A DNA stretch of 64,000 bases from Lysobacter sp. A03. GTDB lineage: Bacteria; Pseudomonadota; Gammaproteobacteria; Xanthomonadales; Xanthomonadaceae. Location: NCBI RefSeq assembly GCF_000855665.1, contig NZ_JXSS01000048.1, forward strand, positions 1 to 64,000. Direction: 5' to 3'. Each line of letters begins with the position of its first letter. The stretch's first letter is position 1. Shown here one piece after another: positions 36,986-45,593 of the stretch. The notes under the pieces were generated by a model that worked only from the letters and a program-made list of their open reading frames with translations, did no database searches and was not told the DNA's origin. Both the position numbers and the translations under genes were made by a program.

Positions 36986-37374
36986 TTACAGCGCGCTGGC
37001 CGGGCCGTGCGCGCCGACGCACCCGTTGCTGCAGGCTCCGGTGCACGTGGTGGTCAGCATGTTGCGGACGATGATCCCGGCGTTGGCCAGCGATCGGAAA
37101 TGGCCAACACCGACGCCATCGACGAGCCGAGCGAGTGGGCAACGATATCCACCTGGGATTTGCCGGTGTAGGCCTTCACCGCATCGATGAAGGTTTTCAG
37201 CTGGTTGTAGGTACACGGCTCGTGGTGGTTGACCTGCGAATTGCTGCGTTCCACATCCGACAGATAGGTCACGCCGAACAGCTCGCAGTCCTCCGACTTT
37301 TCGTGAACGCTTCGCATGATCGTGACATTTCTTGCACGCGGTAACGACGCGGTCGCTGTCAATTTCGACAGCAC
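36986..37374 (-). pseudogene. Lipase gene remnant (alpha/beta hydrolase), frameshifted and deleted
   Basis: On the minus strand the frame ending at 37054 carries FGVTYLSDVERSNSQVN, then YNQLKTFIDAVKAYTGKSQ and DIVAHSLGSSMA, which is the nucleophile-elbow region (AHSLG) of a secreted class-2-type lipase. A different frame ending at 36986 holds the apparent C-terminus (VRNMLTTTCTGACSNGCVG). The N-terminal signal, most of the middle and the Asp/His of the triad are missing, and the two pieces are out of frame at about 37080. This is a decayed copy rather than a working gene. Confidence 0.65.
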
Positions 37375-37412
37375 AGCCGCACTGCTGCGGCTTCCCCAAC
37401 GAGGACATCACG

Positions 37413-38195
37413 ATGACGAAGGACCCCAACGAATCCCGTGACATGAACCGCGATCCGCTTACAAAGACACCCGGCGCGCACCCGGTGGGCGTTGGCGTCG
37501 GCGGCGTTGGCGGCGCGGCGGCAGGTGCCGGCATCGGCGCCCTGTTCGGCCCGATCGGCATGCTGGTCGGCGGGGCCGTGGGCACGCTGGCTGGCGCGAG
37601 CGCCGGCAAGAGCGTCGCCGAAAGTATCGACCCGACCGGTGAACACGATTACTGGCGAAACGAATACAGCAACCGCCCGTACGCCAACCCGCAGTACAAC
37701 TACGACGACGACTACGCGCCGGCCTACGAGTACGGCAACACTGTGCGCAGCCAGTACGCCGATCGTCAGTGGGACGACTCGCTGGAGCAGGACATCCGCA
37801 GCGGCTGGGAAAAGGCCAAGGCCAAGTCGCGCCTGTCCTGGGAAGAGGCCAAGGACGCGACCCGCGATGCATTTGATCGCAGCGACCGTACCTACCGCAC
37901 CTACGGCGCGACCGACAACTACTACCGCGACCAGTACAAGAACGCTGTGTACTACAAGCCCGAGTACGACTACGACAACGATTACCGCCCGGCCTATCGT
38001 TACGGCACCCAGGCGCGCAGCGCGCACCCGAACCGCGAGTGGGACGACAACCTTGAGGCCGAGTTGGGCAACCGCTGGGACAACGCCAAGTCGACGTCCC
38101 GCATGGGCTGGAACGAGGCCAAGCACGCCGTCCGCGATGCGTGGCACAACGTCGAGCGCGCCCTGCCGGGCGACTTCGATCGCGATGGCCGCTGA
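37413..38195 (+). CDS. Glycine-zipper protein with a tandem ~100-residue Tyr-rich duplication
   Basis: 260 residues. After a polar N-terminus there is a glycine-zipper membrane-interacting segment (GVGVGGVGGAAAGAGIGALFG, continuing GMLVGGAVGTLAGASAGKS) at about residues 25-70. Then two copies of a soluble unit follow: YNYDDDYAPAYEYG...QWDDSLEQDIRSGW...SRLSWEEAKDATRDAF and YDYDNDYRPAYRYG...EWDDNLEAELGNRW...SRMGWNEAKHAVRDAW. The second half resembles stress-induced YjbJ/CsbD-like helices in spirit, but I cannot assign a family. ATG at 37413 has GAGG upstream; a terminator follows. Probably a general-stress or envelope protein. Confidence 0.75.
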   Translation: MTKDPNESRDMNRDPLTKTPGAHPVGVGVGGVGGAAAGAGIGALFGPIGMLVGGAVGTLAGASAGKSVAESIDPTGEHDYWRNEYSNRPYANPQYNYDDDYAPAYEYGNTVRSQYADRQWDDSLEQDIRSGWEKAKAKSRLSWEEAKDATRDAFDRSDRTYRTYGATDNYYRDQYKNAVYYKPEYDYDNDYRPAYRYGTQARSAHPNREWDDNLEAELGNRWDNAKSTSRMGWNEAKHAVRDAWHNVERALPGDFDRDGR

Positions 38196-38214
38196 TCTCC
38201 AGTGAGCTGGTAAC

Positions 38215-38247
38215 CCGGCTCCCCGCTTTCGGGCGGGGGGCTTTTTG
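38215..38247 (+). terminator. Intrinsic terminator after the glycine-zipper gene
   Basis: GGCTCCCCGC and GCGGGGGGCT pair (two G-U wobbles) around a TTTCGG loop and are followed by T5. It starts about 20 bases after the stop codon. Confidence 0.75.
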
Positions 38248-38270
38248 CACATCAACACGAGGTGTCCAAG

Positions 38271-38393
38271 ATGCCCCGCGGAGACAAGTCCAGCTATACC
38301 GACAAGCAGAAGCGCCAGGCTGAACGCATCGCTTGGGCCACGGTCAACAAGCAGGACGGCGGCGGCAATAAGGGTGGTGGTTCAAAAGACTGA
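38271..38393 (+). CDS. Small basic protein (MPRGDKS type), 40 aa, probably internally deleted
   Basis: The frame begins MPRGDKSSYTDKQKRQAERI and continues AWATVNKQDGGGNKGGGSKD; GAGG lies 9 bases upstream of the ATG. It matches from memory a small protein family often mislabelled plasmid stabilisation protein, whose members are about 55-65 residues and carry some 16-20 extra residues (an acidic helix with a GVS turn) between the QAEHI and AWATVNK blocks. Here those two blocks are fused in frame, so either this is a natural short form or a deletion allele. Function unknown; the family is often found among stress genes. Confidence 0.6.
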   Translation: MPRGDKSSYTDKQKRQAERIAWATVNKQDGGGNKGGGSKD

Positions 38394-38442
38394 AGCGCAC
38401 TGACCGCCGGAACTGATCCGGCATCCGTGGAGGAACAGCCCG

Positions 38443-39042
38443 GTGGGTAATGACGTAACGCCGCTGGAGTGGGGCCGTCTACTGGTTGGCCCGTATCCCC
38501 CGCTTTTCTACGCCGAAATCGCACTCCGCATCCTGATGTTGCTGGCGCTGTTGCTGCTGGTTGTCCACATTCTTGGCAAGCGCGGCCAGCAGAACCTCAG
38601 CCCGATGCAGCAGTTGCTGATGGTGGCACTGGGCTCCGCGGCAGGCGACGTGATGCTCTATCCCGAGATATCCATCGGCTACGCCGCGATGGTGCTTGTT
38701 GGCGTGACCGGCCTGACGATTGTCATCGAAAAGTCGGCCAACCATTCGCGGAAATTCCGCGACTATCTCGAATCACGCCCCTGCGTGCTGGTCCAGGACG
38801 GCGAGATCGATCTGGCCACCCTGAAACGCGAGCGCACCACGCGGCGCGAGCTCTACGCGATCCTGCGCCAGAACGGGGCGCGAGCGCTGTCGCAGGTCGA
38901 GCTGGCGATCCTGGAGGTTACCGGTGAGATCACCGTTGTACTAAACGACTCCAAGCCCGAGAAGCGCGACCTCATTGATTACCTGCGCGTCCCGGGTGGC
39001 AAGGATTCGCCAGCGGCAGTGAAGCCCGGCGTTCCCGTATGA
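38443..39042 (+). CDS. DUF421 (YetF/YcaP-like) membrane protein
   Basis: 199 residues with three N-terminal membrane segments (about residues 20-45, 58-75, 78-100) and a cytosolic DUF421 domain holding RPCVLVQDGEI, RRELYAILRQNGA and the ILEVTGEITVVL strand. The start is a GTG at 38443 with GGAGGA 8 bases upstream. The role of DUF421 proteins is unsettled; Bacillus members affect spore and envelope properties. It lies in the stress-type cluster between the 40-aa protein and hemerythrin genes. Confidence 0.8.
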   Translation: MGNDVTPLEWGRLLVGPYPPLFYAEIALRILMLLALLLLVVHILGKRGQQNLSPMQQLLMVALGSAAGDVMLYPEISIGYAAMVLVGVTGLTIVIEKSANHSRKFRDYLESRPCVLVQDGEIDLATLKRERTTRRELYAILRQNGARALSQVELAILEVTGEITVVLNDSKPEKRDLIDYLRVPGGKDSPAAVKPGVPV

Positions 39043-39173
39043 CTGTGTCAATGCGCATTGGCGGCTGACCTCGCGTCACCACCATTTCACCGGAGGCGTT
39101 CCAGTGTTGGCGGGCCCGCCCGCGCCGTGACCCATCAGTCCGATCTATCACCCCAACCATTGCGGAGACTCAC

Positions 39174-39698
39174 ATGGCAGACGACATCCTCAAGACCCTG
39201 AAGGAAGAACACGACCATCTGCGCGACCTGTTCAAGAAGATGGAAGACACCACCGAGCGCGCCGAGAAAGGACGCACGGAACTGCTTGAAAAGATCAAGC
39301 AGGGCCTGATTCCACATGCGGTGTGGGAGGAAGAAGTTTTCTATCCCGAGTTCAAGAAGCGCGCCGACCGCGATGGGCGCAAGACCCACGCCGAAGCCGT
39401 CGCCGAGCACCGGGCCGTGGAGTTGCGCGTGCTGCCCGACCTGGAAGCCGCCTCGCCGACCACGACCGAGTTCGCCGGTCGGGCCAAGGTGTTGGGCGAG
39501 TTCGTCGACCACCACGCCACCGAGGAAGAGGACACGATGTTCAAGATGGCGCGGTCCTTGTTCAGCACCGAGGAACGTGCGCAGCTGGACGCTCAGTACA
39601 AGGAATGGAAGGGCACACCGGCCGCGGCCAAGGCCGTGGAGAAAGCGCTGCGCAAGGGCGCCGAGGCGAACAAGACCAATCCACCACCGGCCAGTTGA
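39174..39698 (+). CDS. Hemerythrin HHE-domain protein
   Basis: 174 residues, mostly helical. The di-iron ligands are spread as expected: EEHDHLRDLF at the N-terminus, IPHAVWEEEVFYPEF, AEHRAVE and DHHATEEEDTMF. Such stand-alone HHE proteins bind oxygen or protect against oxidative and nitrosative damage; the specific role is not known. The C-terminal tail is Lys/Ala-rich. A terminator hairpin follows. Confidence 0.85.
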   Translation: MADDILKTLKEEHDHLRDLFKKMEDTTERAEKGRTELLEKIKQGLIPHAVWEEEVFYPEFKKRADRDGRKTHAEAVAEHRAVELRVLPDLEAASPTTTEFAGRAKVLGEFVDHHATEEEDTMFKMARSLFSTEERAQLDAQYKEWKGTPAAAKAVEKALRKGAEANKTNPPPAS

Positions 39699-39707
39699 TT
39701 GGGGGCT

Positions 39708-39731
39708 CCGTGCGACCGCGAGGTCGCACGG
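39708..39731 (+). terminator. Hairpin after the hemerythrin gene
   Basis: A perfect 10-bp stem, CCGTGCGACC and its complement, with a GCGA loop is followed by TTCTTC. It sits 9 bases after the hemerythrin stop and also lies downstream of the convergent DUF1415 gene. Confidence 0.65.
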
Positions 39732-39764
39732 TTCTTCAACCACGCACCGGACCGCAGAGACGCG

Positions 39765-40304
39765 CTACTCGTCCAGAAGGCGCCGATAGCCCTGCAGCCC
39801 GAGCCGCTCCAGGCTGGCGATATTGCGCTCGACGATCTCCTCCGGGTCCGGGAATGCCTCCACCGCGCGGTCGATGCTCTCCTCGCGCAGCAGGTGCAGC
39901 ATCGGGTAGGGCGAGCGGTTGGTGCAGTTTGCGACGTCGTCGAAGTCGCTGCCGGCGAACCGGTAGTCGGGGTGGAAGCTCGCCACCTGTAACTCGCCCT
40001 CAAGTCCGAGCGCATCGATCGCGGCGTCCACCTGGTCGAGGAAATCGTTGTAGTCCGCAAAATCGGCGAGCACCCGGGGGTGGATCAGCAGGGTCGTATC
40101 GACCACCTCCGGATCCGCCTCATGCAGCCACAACAGCTCGTCGGCCAGGTCGGCCAGCAGTGCATCGGGCGTGTCCGCGTCGCTGACTACATAGCGGATC
40201 TGGTCCTTCACCTGCACCGCCTTGGCGAAGGGGCACAGGTTCAGGCCGATCACCGCGCGCTGCAGCCAGCGACGGGTCGCGGCGATCGGGTCGTCGGTGC
40301 CCAC
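39765..40304 (-). CDS. DUF1415 protein
   Basis: 179 residues, soluble. Recognisable DUF1415 features: the N-terminal VIGLNLCPFAKAV block with a single Cys, TTLLIHPRVLADFADYNDFL, and QVASFHPDYRFAG with NRSPYPMLHLLREESID. The function of the family is unknown. It starts only 4 bases after the yajQ stop, so the two are almost certainly one operon. Confidence 0.85.
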   Translation of the reverse strand: MGTDDPIAATRRWLQRAVIGLNLCPFAKAVQVKDQIRYVVSDADTPDALLADLADELLWLHEADPEVVDTTLLIHPRVLADFADYNDFLDQVDAAIDALGLEGELQVASFHPDYRFAGSDFDDVANCTNRSPYPMLHLLREESIDRAVEAFPDPEEIVERNIASLERLGLQGYRRLLDE

Positions 40305-40308
40305 TGGC

Positions 40309-40791
40309 TCAGTCGCGGAAGTTATCGAACTGCAACGGGCGTTCGAACTCGCCGCCTTTCAGCAGTGCCATCGCGGCCTGCAGGTCATCGCGCTTCTTGC
40401 CGTTGACGCGCAGCTTGTCGCCGTTGATCTGACTGTCGACCTTGATCTTGGACTCCTTCAGCGCGGCCTGGATCTTCTTGGCCAGCTCGCGCTCGATGCC
40501 CTGCTTGACGCTGATCTTCTGCCGCGCGCCGGCCAGGTTGGTCTCGATATCGCCAAAATCCAGGCAGCGCGCGTCGATGCCGCGGGCGATCAGCCGCGCG
40601 CGCAGGATGTCGGTCATCTGCTGCAGCTGGAAGTCGCTGGGTGCCGACATCGAGATCACCTCGTCCTCCAGGCTGAAACTGGCGTCCACGCCCTTGAAGT
40701 CGAAGCGAGTGGTCAGCTCGCGGCTGGCCTGGTCGACCGCGTTGGTGAGCTCGTGGCTGTCGACTTCGGAGATGACGTCGAAGGAAGGCAT
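40309..40791 (-). CDS. yajQ: YajQ-family cyclic di-GMP/nucleotide-binding protein
   Basis: 160 residues, normal for YajQ. It has the two alternating beta-alpha halves: PSFDVISEVDSHELTNAV, TTRFDFKGVDA, the central ISVKQGIERELAKKI and a C-terminal KVDSQINGDKLRVNGKKRDDLQ. In Xanthomonas campestris a YajQ protein binds cyclic di-GMP and modulates a LysR regulator of virulence genes, so a signalling role is plausible here. ATG at 40791 follows an AAGGA-free leader, but the family N-terminus is unambiguous. Confidence 0.92.
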   Translation of the reverse strand: MPSFDVISEVDSHELTNAVDQASRELTTRFDFKGVDASFSLEDEVISMSAPSDFQLQQMTDILRARLIARGIDARCLDFGDIETNLAGARQKISVKQGIERELAKKIQAALKESKIKVDSQINGDKLRVNGKKRDDLQAAMALLKGGEFERPLQFDNFRD

Positions 40792-40924
40792 TGCAGTACT
40801 CCGTGCGGGGCAGAAATGGTCGGGCAAGCGTGCTTGCTGCAGGAAGGGTAGCGCAGGCGCCACTGCCGAGGGCACGGGAGTCCGGGTTTACACTGGCCAT
40901 CCCCCGTCGTGACCCGGAATTCCC

Positions 40925-41989
40925 ATGCTCAAGACCCCCGCCTACGCCGCCCCCGACGGCCAGTCGCCGCTGGCGCCCTTCACCATCGAGCGCCGAGCGC
41001 CGCGTGCCGGCGAGGTTCTCATCGACATCCTGTATTGCGGCGTCTGCCACTCCGACCTGCATCAGGTGCGGGCGCAGTGGGGCGGCAACGGCATCTTCCC
41101 GATGGTGCCCGGCCACGAGATCGTCGGCCGGGTCGCCCAGGTGGGCGAGGGCGTGGAACGCTTCAAGGTCGGCGATGCGGTGGGAGTGGGCTGTTTTGTC
41201 GACTCCTGCCGCCACTGCGCGCAGTGCGAGGCGGGGGAGGAGCAGTACTGCGTCGAGGGCATGACCGGCACCTACAACTCCCGCGAGCGCGATGACGGTA
41301 CGCCCACCTACGGCGGTTACTCCACCCGTATCACCGTCAGTCAGGATTTCGTCCTGGACATCCCGGACGCCTTGCCGCTGGACCGGGCCGCGCCGCTGTT
41401 GTGCGCCGGCATCACCACCTATTCGCCGCTGCGCCAGTTTGGGGTCCGCGCGGGCCACGAGGTGGCGGTGGTGGGCCTGGGCGGACTGGGCCACATGGCG
41501 GTCAAGCTGGCGGCGGCGATGGGCGCCAAGGTGACCGTGCTCAGCACGTCCGAATCCAAGCGCGAGGCAGCGCTGGAACTGGGCGCGCACGACTTCGAGG
41601 CGACCCGCGACCCGGCCACGTTCAAGAAACTCGCGCGCCGCTTCGACCTGATCATCGACACCGTATCCGCCCCGCACGACTACAACGCCTACCTTGGCCT
41701 GTTGAAGTTCGACGGTTCGATGGTACTGCTGGGCATCCCTGACGAGCCGGTCCCGGTGGCCGCCGGTGCGCTGATCATGCAGCGGCGCAAGCTCTCAGGC
41801 TCGCTGATCGGGGGCATCCGCGAGACCCAGGAGATGCTCGATTTCTGCGCCGGGCACGGCATCGCGGCGGACATCGAGCTGATCAACATGGACCAGATCG
41901 AGGTCGCCTACGAGCGGATGCTCAAAGCCGACGTGCGCTACCGCTTTGTCATCGATATCGCCAGTCTGCGCGATGAAGCCGGTGGCTGA
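40925..41989 (+). CDS. Zinc-dependent NAD(P) alcohol dehydrogenase (YahK/CAD-like)
   Basis: Medium-chain dehydrogenase, 354 residues. Catalytic zinc ligands: CGVCHSD and GHEIVG; structural zinc Cys cluster in CRHCAQCEAGEEQYC; the coenzyme-binding GLGGLGHMAVKLA with STSESKR next, where Ser in place of Asp at the end of beta-2 favours NADP+. The overall pattern, including TYGGYSTRITV and ITTYSPL, is that of the cinnamyl-alcohol-dehydrogenase-like YahK aldehyde reductases. It starts divergently from yajQ. A DMT transporter gene follows by 21 bases. Confidence 0.9.
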   Translation: MLKTPAYAAPDGQSPLAPFTIERRAPRAGEVLIDILYCGVCHSDLHQVRAQWGGNGIFPMVPGHEIVGRVAQVGEGVERFKVGDAVGVGCFVDSCRHCAQCEAGEEQYCVEGMTGTYNSRERDDGTPTYGGYSTRITVSQDFVLDIPDALPLDRAAPLLCAGITTYSPLRQFGVRAGHEVAVVGLGGLGHMAVKLAAAMGAKVTVLSTSESKREAALELGAHDFEATRDPATFKKLARRFDLIIDTVSAPHDYNAYLGLLKFDGSMVLLGIPDEPVPVAAGALIMQRRKLSGSLIGGIRETQEMLDFCAGHGIAADIELINMDQIEVAYERMLKADVRYRFVIDIASLRDEAGG

Positions 41990-42010
41990 GCCGGCGTCGA
42001 CTGCGCATCC

Positions 42011-42925
42011 ATGACGGCGCACCCTGCCCGGGTTCCGGCCCCGTTGATGATGCTGCTGGCAGTAGCAACGTTTGCCTTCATGGATGCCGGGTTGAAGGAG
42101 CTGGCCGGCACCTACCCGGCGATGCAGGTCGCTGCGCTGCGCGGCGCTTCATCGCTGCCCTTCATCCTGGTCTGGGTGATGACCACCAGTGGCCTGCGGC
42201 CGTTGCTGCGCGTGCGTTGGCCCCTGCACCTGCTGCGCGGCGTGATCGGCATCAGCATGATGGCGTCGTTCGCCTTCGCCCTGCGCACCCTGCCGCTGAC
42301 CACCGCGTACTCGATCTTCTTCGTTGCCCCGCTGCTGATCACCGCGCTGTCGGTGCCGGTGCTCGGTGAGCAGGTGGGACCGCGGCGCTGGACCGCGATT
42401 GCGATCGGGATGGTTGGCATGCTGGTGCTGCTGCGTCCGACCGGCGAGGGCATGCTCAGCTGGGCGGCGCTGGCCGTGCTGCTGGCGGCGACCGGCTACG
42501 CGGTCAGTGCGATCACGGTGCGTGTGCTGGCCCGCACGGATTCCAATGCCTCGATGATCGTCTGGCTGCTGGTGATGCTGGCCATTGGCGCCGGCGCACT
42601 CGCATGGCCGAACTGGGTGCCGCTGAGGGCCGAGGACGCGTGGGTGATCGTCGGCACCGGCCTGGCCGGCGCCATCGGCCAGTACGCGATCACCGCGGCC
42701 TTTCGCTCCGGATCGGCGTCACTGCTGGCGCCGCTGGAGTACACCGCGCTGGTATGGGGCGTGTTGCTGGATGTGACCATCTGGGGCGTCCTGCCCGATG
42801 CGATCACCTGGCTGGGCGCCGGAATCATCATCGCCAGCGGCCTGTACATGCTGCGCCGCGAGCGGGTGCGCGCGGAAGACACACACAACGACGGGCCCGA
42901 AGGCCCGCCGCGGATCATGCACTGA
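42011..42925 (+). CDS. EamA/DMT-family transporter
   Basis: 304 residues with ten predicted membrane segments in two EamA repeats (about 12-140 and 150-285), and the typical LRGASSLPFILVWV and ALEYTALVWG patterns (the latter read as PLEYTALVWG). These proteins export metabolites such as amino acids or aromatic compounds; the substrate is not evident. The short gap after the alcohol dehydrogenase gene suggests co-transcription. Confidence 0.87.
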   Translation: MTAHPARVPAPLMMLLAVATFAFMDAGLKELAGTYPAMQVAALRGASSLPFILVWVMTTSGLRPLLRVRWPLHLLRGVIGISMMASFAFALRTLPLTTAYSIFFVAPLLITALSVPVLGEQVGPRRWTAIAIGMVGMLVLLRPTGEGMLSWAALAVLLAATGYAVSAITVRVLARTDSNASMIVWLLVMLAIGAGALAWPNWVPLRAEDAWVIVGTGLAGAIGQYAITAAFRSGSASLLAPLEYTALVWGVLLDVTIWGVLPDAITWLGAGIIIASGLYMLRRERVRAEDTHNDGPEGPPRIMH

Positions 42926-43005
42926 CGTCCGGGACCCCGACGGTCCGGAACGGCAGTGGCACGATCAACCCATAAACGACTGGATCTGGCTTTTATCGAA
43001 ACCGG

Positions 43006-43656
43006 TCAGAAGCGCGCGCCCAGGCCCAAGCCCACTACCACCGGGTTCAGCTTGGCGTCGCCGACCTTTATGCCGTCGAGCCTGATGTCCGAATCGCCGT
43101 GCAGGTAGCGCAGGTCCGCGCGGGCAAACCAGCTCGGGCTCAGGGCAACGTCAACACCGGCGGTGGCCATGGGGCCCTTGGCGGTCTCCACACCGATGCG
43201 CTGACCGGCGAGCGGGCCGGTCGGCTCGGGCGTCTCGCCGTCGAAGTTGCTCTCGTAGTAACCCACGCCAAGGAACGGGCGCACGATCTGCTCGCTGGTG
43301 CCGAAGTGATACTGGGCGCTCAGGGCATACGGCTGCGCGTCAACACTGCCGATCTTGTAGTTGTTGGCGTCGCGCACGCGGTGATCGAACTTGTCCGCCG
43401 CGCCCCAGGCCTCAACGGCGAAGTTCTCGTGGAAATACCAGCTCGCGCTCAACGTCGCGGCGGTGCCGCCGTCGAACTGCGTGCTCGCGCCGGCAATGGT
43501 GGGGTCGCTGGTCGGCTCGCTGACGGCAAAGCCACCAACCACGGCGAAGCGCTTGCCGTCATTGGTTGAATCGTAATTGCTGTCCTGGGCGAAGGCGGCC
43601 GGGGCAATGGCCAGGGCGCCCAACAGGGCAACACTAAGGTGGCGGAAACGGATCAT
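43006..43656 (-). CDS. OmpW-family outer-membrane protein
   Basis: 216 residues with a signal peptide ending AFAQD and an eight-stranded barrel. The N-terminal conserved segment (FAVVGGFAVSEPTSDP), LSASWYFHENFAVEAWG, VRPFLGVGYY and the C-terminal LNPVVVGLGLGARF with terminal Phe are typical of OmpW/AlkL channels for small hydrophobic compounds. GGAGAG lies 9 bases upstream of the ATG. Confidence 0.9.
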   Translation of the reverse strand: MIRFRHLSVALLGALAIAPAAFAQDSNYDSTNDGKRFAVVGGFAVSEPTSDPTIAGASTQFDGGTAATLSASWYFHENFAVEAWGAADKFDHRVRDANNYKIGSVDAQPYALSAQYHFGTSEQIVRPFLGVGYYESNFDGETPEPTGPLAGQRIGVETAKGPMATAGVDVALSPSWFARADLRYLHGDSDIRLDGIKVGDAKLNPVVVGLGLGARF

Positions 43657-44102
43657 GGGGAACTCTCCAAGCTTCTTTTGACTTGTGGGGGAACCGGCCG
43701 GTTGCCCGGCAGGCGTGGCTACCCTAGCCGCCAGAAAATGAATGCGACTTGTGTGCGTCGGCGCAGTGCACGGAACTTTTCCGAATGAAGGCGACGTCCG
43801 GCGCCGCGCGCGTGCCAGAGCGCGGATGAAGGTCGCGTTGACACCATTTTTCGCATCGAATAATGATGGAAATCAGCGACCTATAAAACTTCTTGCGAGT
43901 CTTTCGCCGTCGGCGCCGGGCTGGTTTGCCCAACGCGTCCACGAGCTGAACAGAGCCGTAGCCCGGAGAGGTGCACCGCATCCTTGTCCGTGGCGGGGAC
44001 AGTGCTCTGCCGCCAAAGCGCAGCTGGTTTGCATGTCGGCACTATTGGCGCCTCCCGCCGCCAGCGGCCACAATAGGGTTTTGGTGCTAGTCGGAGCCGC
44101 AC
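43657..44102. other. Long intergenic region upstream of aceF
   Basis: About 445 bases between divergent ompW and aceF. The open frame of 122 codons on the plus strand has Arg/Ala-rich, non-conserved sequence and no ribosome site and is not a gene. The stretch 43835-43900 is AT-richer than its surroundings and holds a promoter candidate; otherwise nothing was recognised. Confidence 0.5.
43838..43864 (+). promoter_or_regulatory. Candidate promoter of the aceF operon
   Basis: A perfect TTGACA (43838-43843) is followed after 15 bases by AATAAT (43859-43864), five of six matches to the -10 consensus, in an AT-rich patch. The short spacer lowers confidence. It would give a leader of about 230 bases before aceF. 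Confidence 0.35.
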
Positions 44103-45593
44103 ATGGCTGAGTTGAAGGAAGCGCGCGTCCCGGATATCGGCGGATACGATGGCGTGCCGGTGATCGAGGTGCTGGTCGCTGTCGGCGATACGGTGCAGCT
44201 GGACCAGGGTCTGGTCACGCTGGAGTCCGACAAGGCGACGATGGAGGTTCCTTCACCGTTTGCCGGCGTGATCCGTGAACTCAAGGTGGCCGTGGGCGAT
44301 GAGATCGCCGAAGGCAGCGTGGTCGCGATGATCGAGCCAGAAGCCACTGACAAGCCCGCAGGCGCGGACAAGGACGCGGCAAAGGATGACGATAGGACCG
44401 CTTCGGGGTCTTCGGCCAAGGACGCGGCTGATGCCGAGCCGCCGCGCGCGCAGCCCGCTGCCGCCGCCGAGGAGACGCGCACAGCGGAAACTGCCACGGC
44501 CGTTGAGCCTGACCACGTCGGCACCCCCAACAAGCTGGCGCAGCGCGAAATCGCCCGCGCCGGCGACGATGCCACCGGCGACCGTGCCACCGCTGACGAT
44601 GCCGCCGGCCCGCATACGCCGCCGGTGAGCTTCGACGCCGATGAGCTGCTCCCGGGCAAGGGGCCCTACGCCAGCCCGGCGGTGCGCCTGTTCGCGCGCG
44701 AGCTCGGGGTGGATCTGATGCAGGTCGAAGGCAGTCAGCGCGGCGGCCGGATCAACAAGGAAGACGTGCAGAAGTACGTCAAGCAGGCGATGCAGTCCGG
44801 CGGCGCCTCCGCGGCGGCGCCGGGCACTGGTGGCGCCGGTCTCAACCTGCTGCCGTGGCCGAAGGTCGACTTCGCCAAGTTCGGCCCGGTCGAGACCCGG
44901 GAACTGAGCCGGATCGAGAAGATCTCCGGTGCGAACCTGTCGCGCAACTGGGCGATGATTCCCCACGTCACCCAGTTCGAAGACGCCGACATCACCAAGC
45001 TGGAAAAGCTGCGCGTCGAGCTCAACAAGGAAAACGAGCGCGCCATCGCCAAGGGCGGCGCGACCAAGCTGACGATGCTCGCCTTCCTGATGAAGGCCAG
45101 CGTCAGTGCATTGAAGAAGTTCCCGGACTTCAACGCGTCCCTGGACGCAACGGGCGAGAACCTGGTCCTCAAGCAGTACTTCCACATCGGCTTTGCGGCC
45201 GATACGCCCAACGGACTGGTGGTGCCGGTGGTGCGCGATTGCGACACCAAGGGCGTGATGGAGATCGCCATGGAAACCGGCGAGCTGGCCGCCAAGGCGC
45301 GCGAGGGCAAGCTGGGTCCGGCGCAGATGAGCGGTGGCTGTTTCACCATCAGCTCGCTGGGCGGCATCGGCGGGACCAAGTTCACCCCCATCGTCAACGC
45401 GCCGGAAGTGGCGATCCTGGGCGTGTCGCGCGCATCCATGCAGCCGGTCTGGAACGGCGACAAGTTCAAGCCGCGCCTGATGCTGCCGCTGTCGCTGAGC
45501 TATGACCACCGCGTCATCGACGGCGCCGCGGCGGCGCGCTTCACCACGTATCTGGCCCAGGTGCTGGCGGACATGCGACGGGTGCTGCTGTGA
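44103..45593 (+). CDS. aceF: Dihydrolipoamide acetyltransferase, PDH E2
   Basis: Core of the pyruvate dehydrogenase complex, 496 residues. One N-terminal lipoyl domain (DKATMEVPSP with the lipoylated Lys at about residue 44), an Ala/Asp/Glu-rich linker, the peripheral-subunit-binding domain (YASPAVRLFARELGVDL...GRINKEDVQKYV, around 200-240), and the catalytic domain with VPVVRDCD, GTKFTPIVNAPEVAILGV and the active-site YDHRVIDGAAAARF. The stop codon overlaps the ATG of the next gene. The leading segment DIGGYDGVPVIEVLVAVGD is nearly identical to that of the lipoyl domain in lpdA downstream. Confidence 0.94.
   Translation: MAELKEARVPDIGGYDGVPVIEVLVAVGDTVQLDQGLVTLESDKATMEVPSPFAGVIRELKVAVGDEIAEGSVVAMIEPEATDKPAGADKDAAKDDDRTASGSSAKDAADAEPPRAQPAAAAEETRTAETATAVEPDHVGTPNKLAQREIARAGDDATGDRATADDAAGPHTPPVSFDADELLPGKGPYASPAVRLFARELGVDLMQVEGSQRGGRINKEDVQKYVKQAMQSGGASAAAPGTGGAGLNLLPWPKVDFAKFGPVETRELSRIEKISGANLSRNWAMIPHVTQFEDADITKLEKLRVELNKENERAIAKGGATKLTMLAFLMKASVSALKKFPDFNASLDATGENLVLKQYFHIGFAADTPNGLVVPVVRDCDTKGVMEIAMETGELAAKAREGKLGPAQMSGGCFTISSLGGIGGTKFTPIVNAPEVAILGVSRASMQPVWNGDKFKPRLMLPLSLSYDHRVIDGAAAARFTTYLAQVLADMRRVLL

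Noticed and set aside
43742-44110. 122-codon frame upstream of aceF
   Set aside because: No ribosome site or recognisable family, Arg/Ala-rich shadow-like composition, and it runs into the aceF start.
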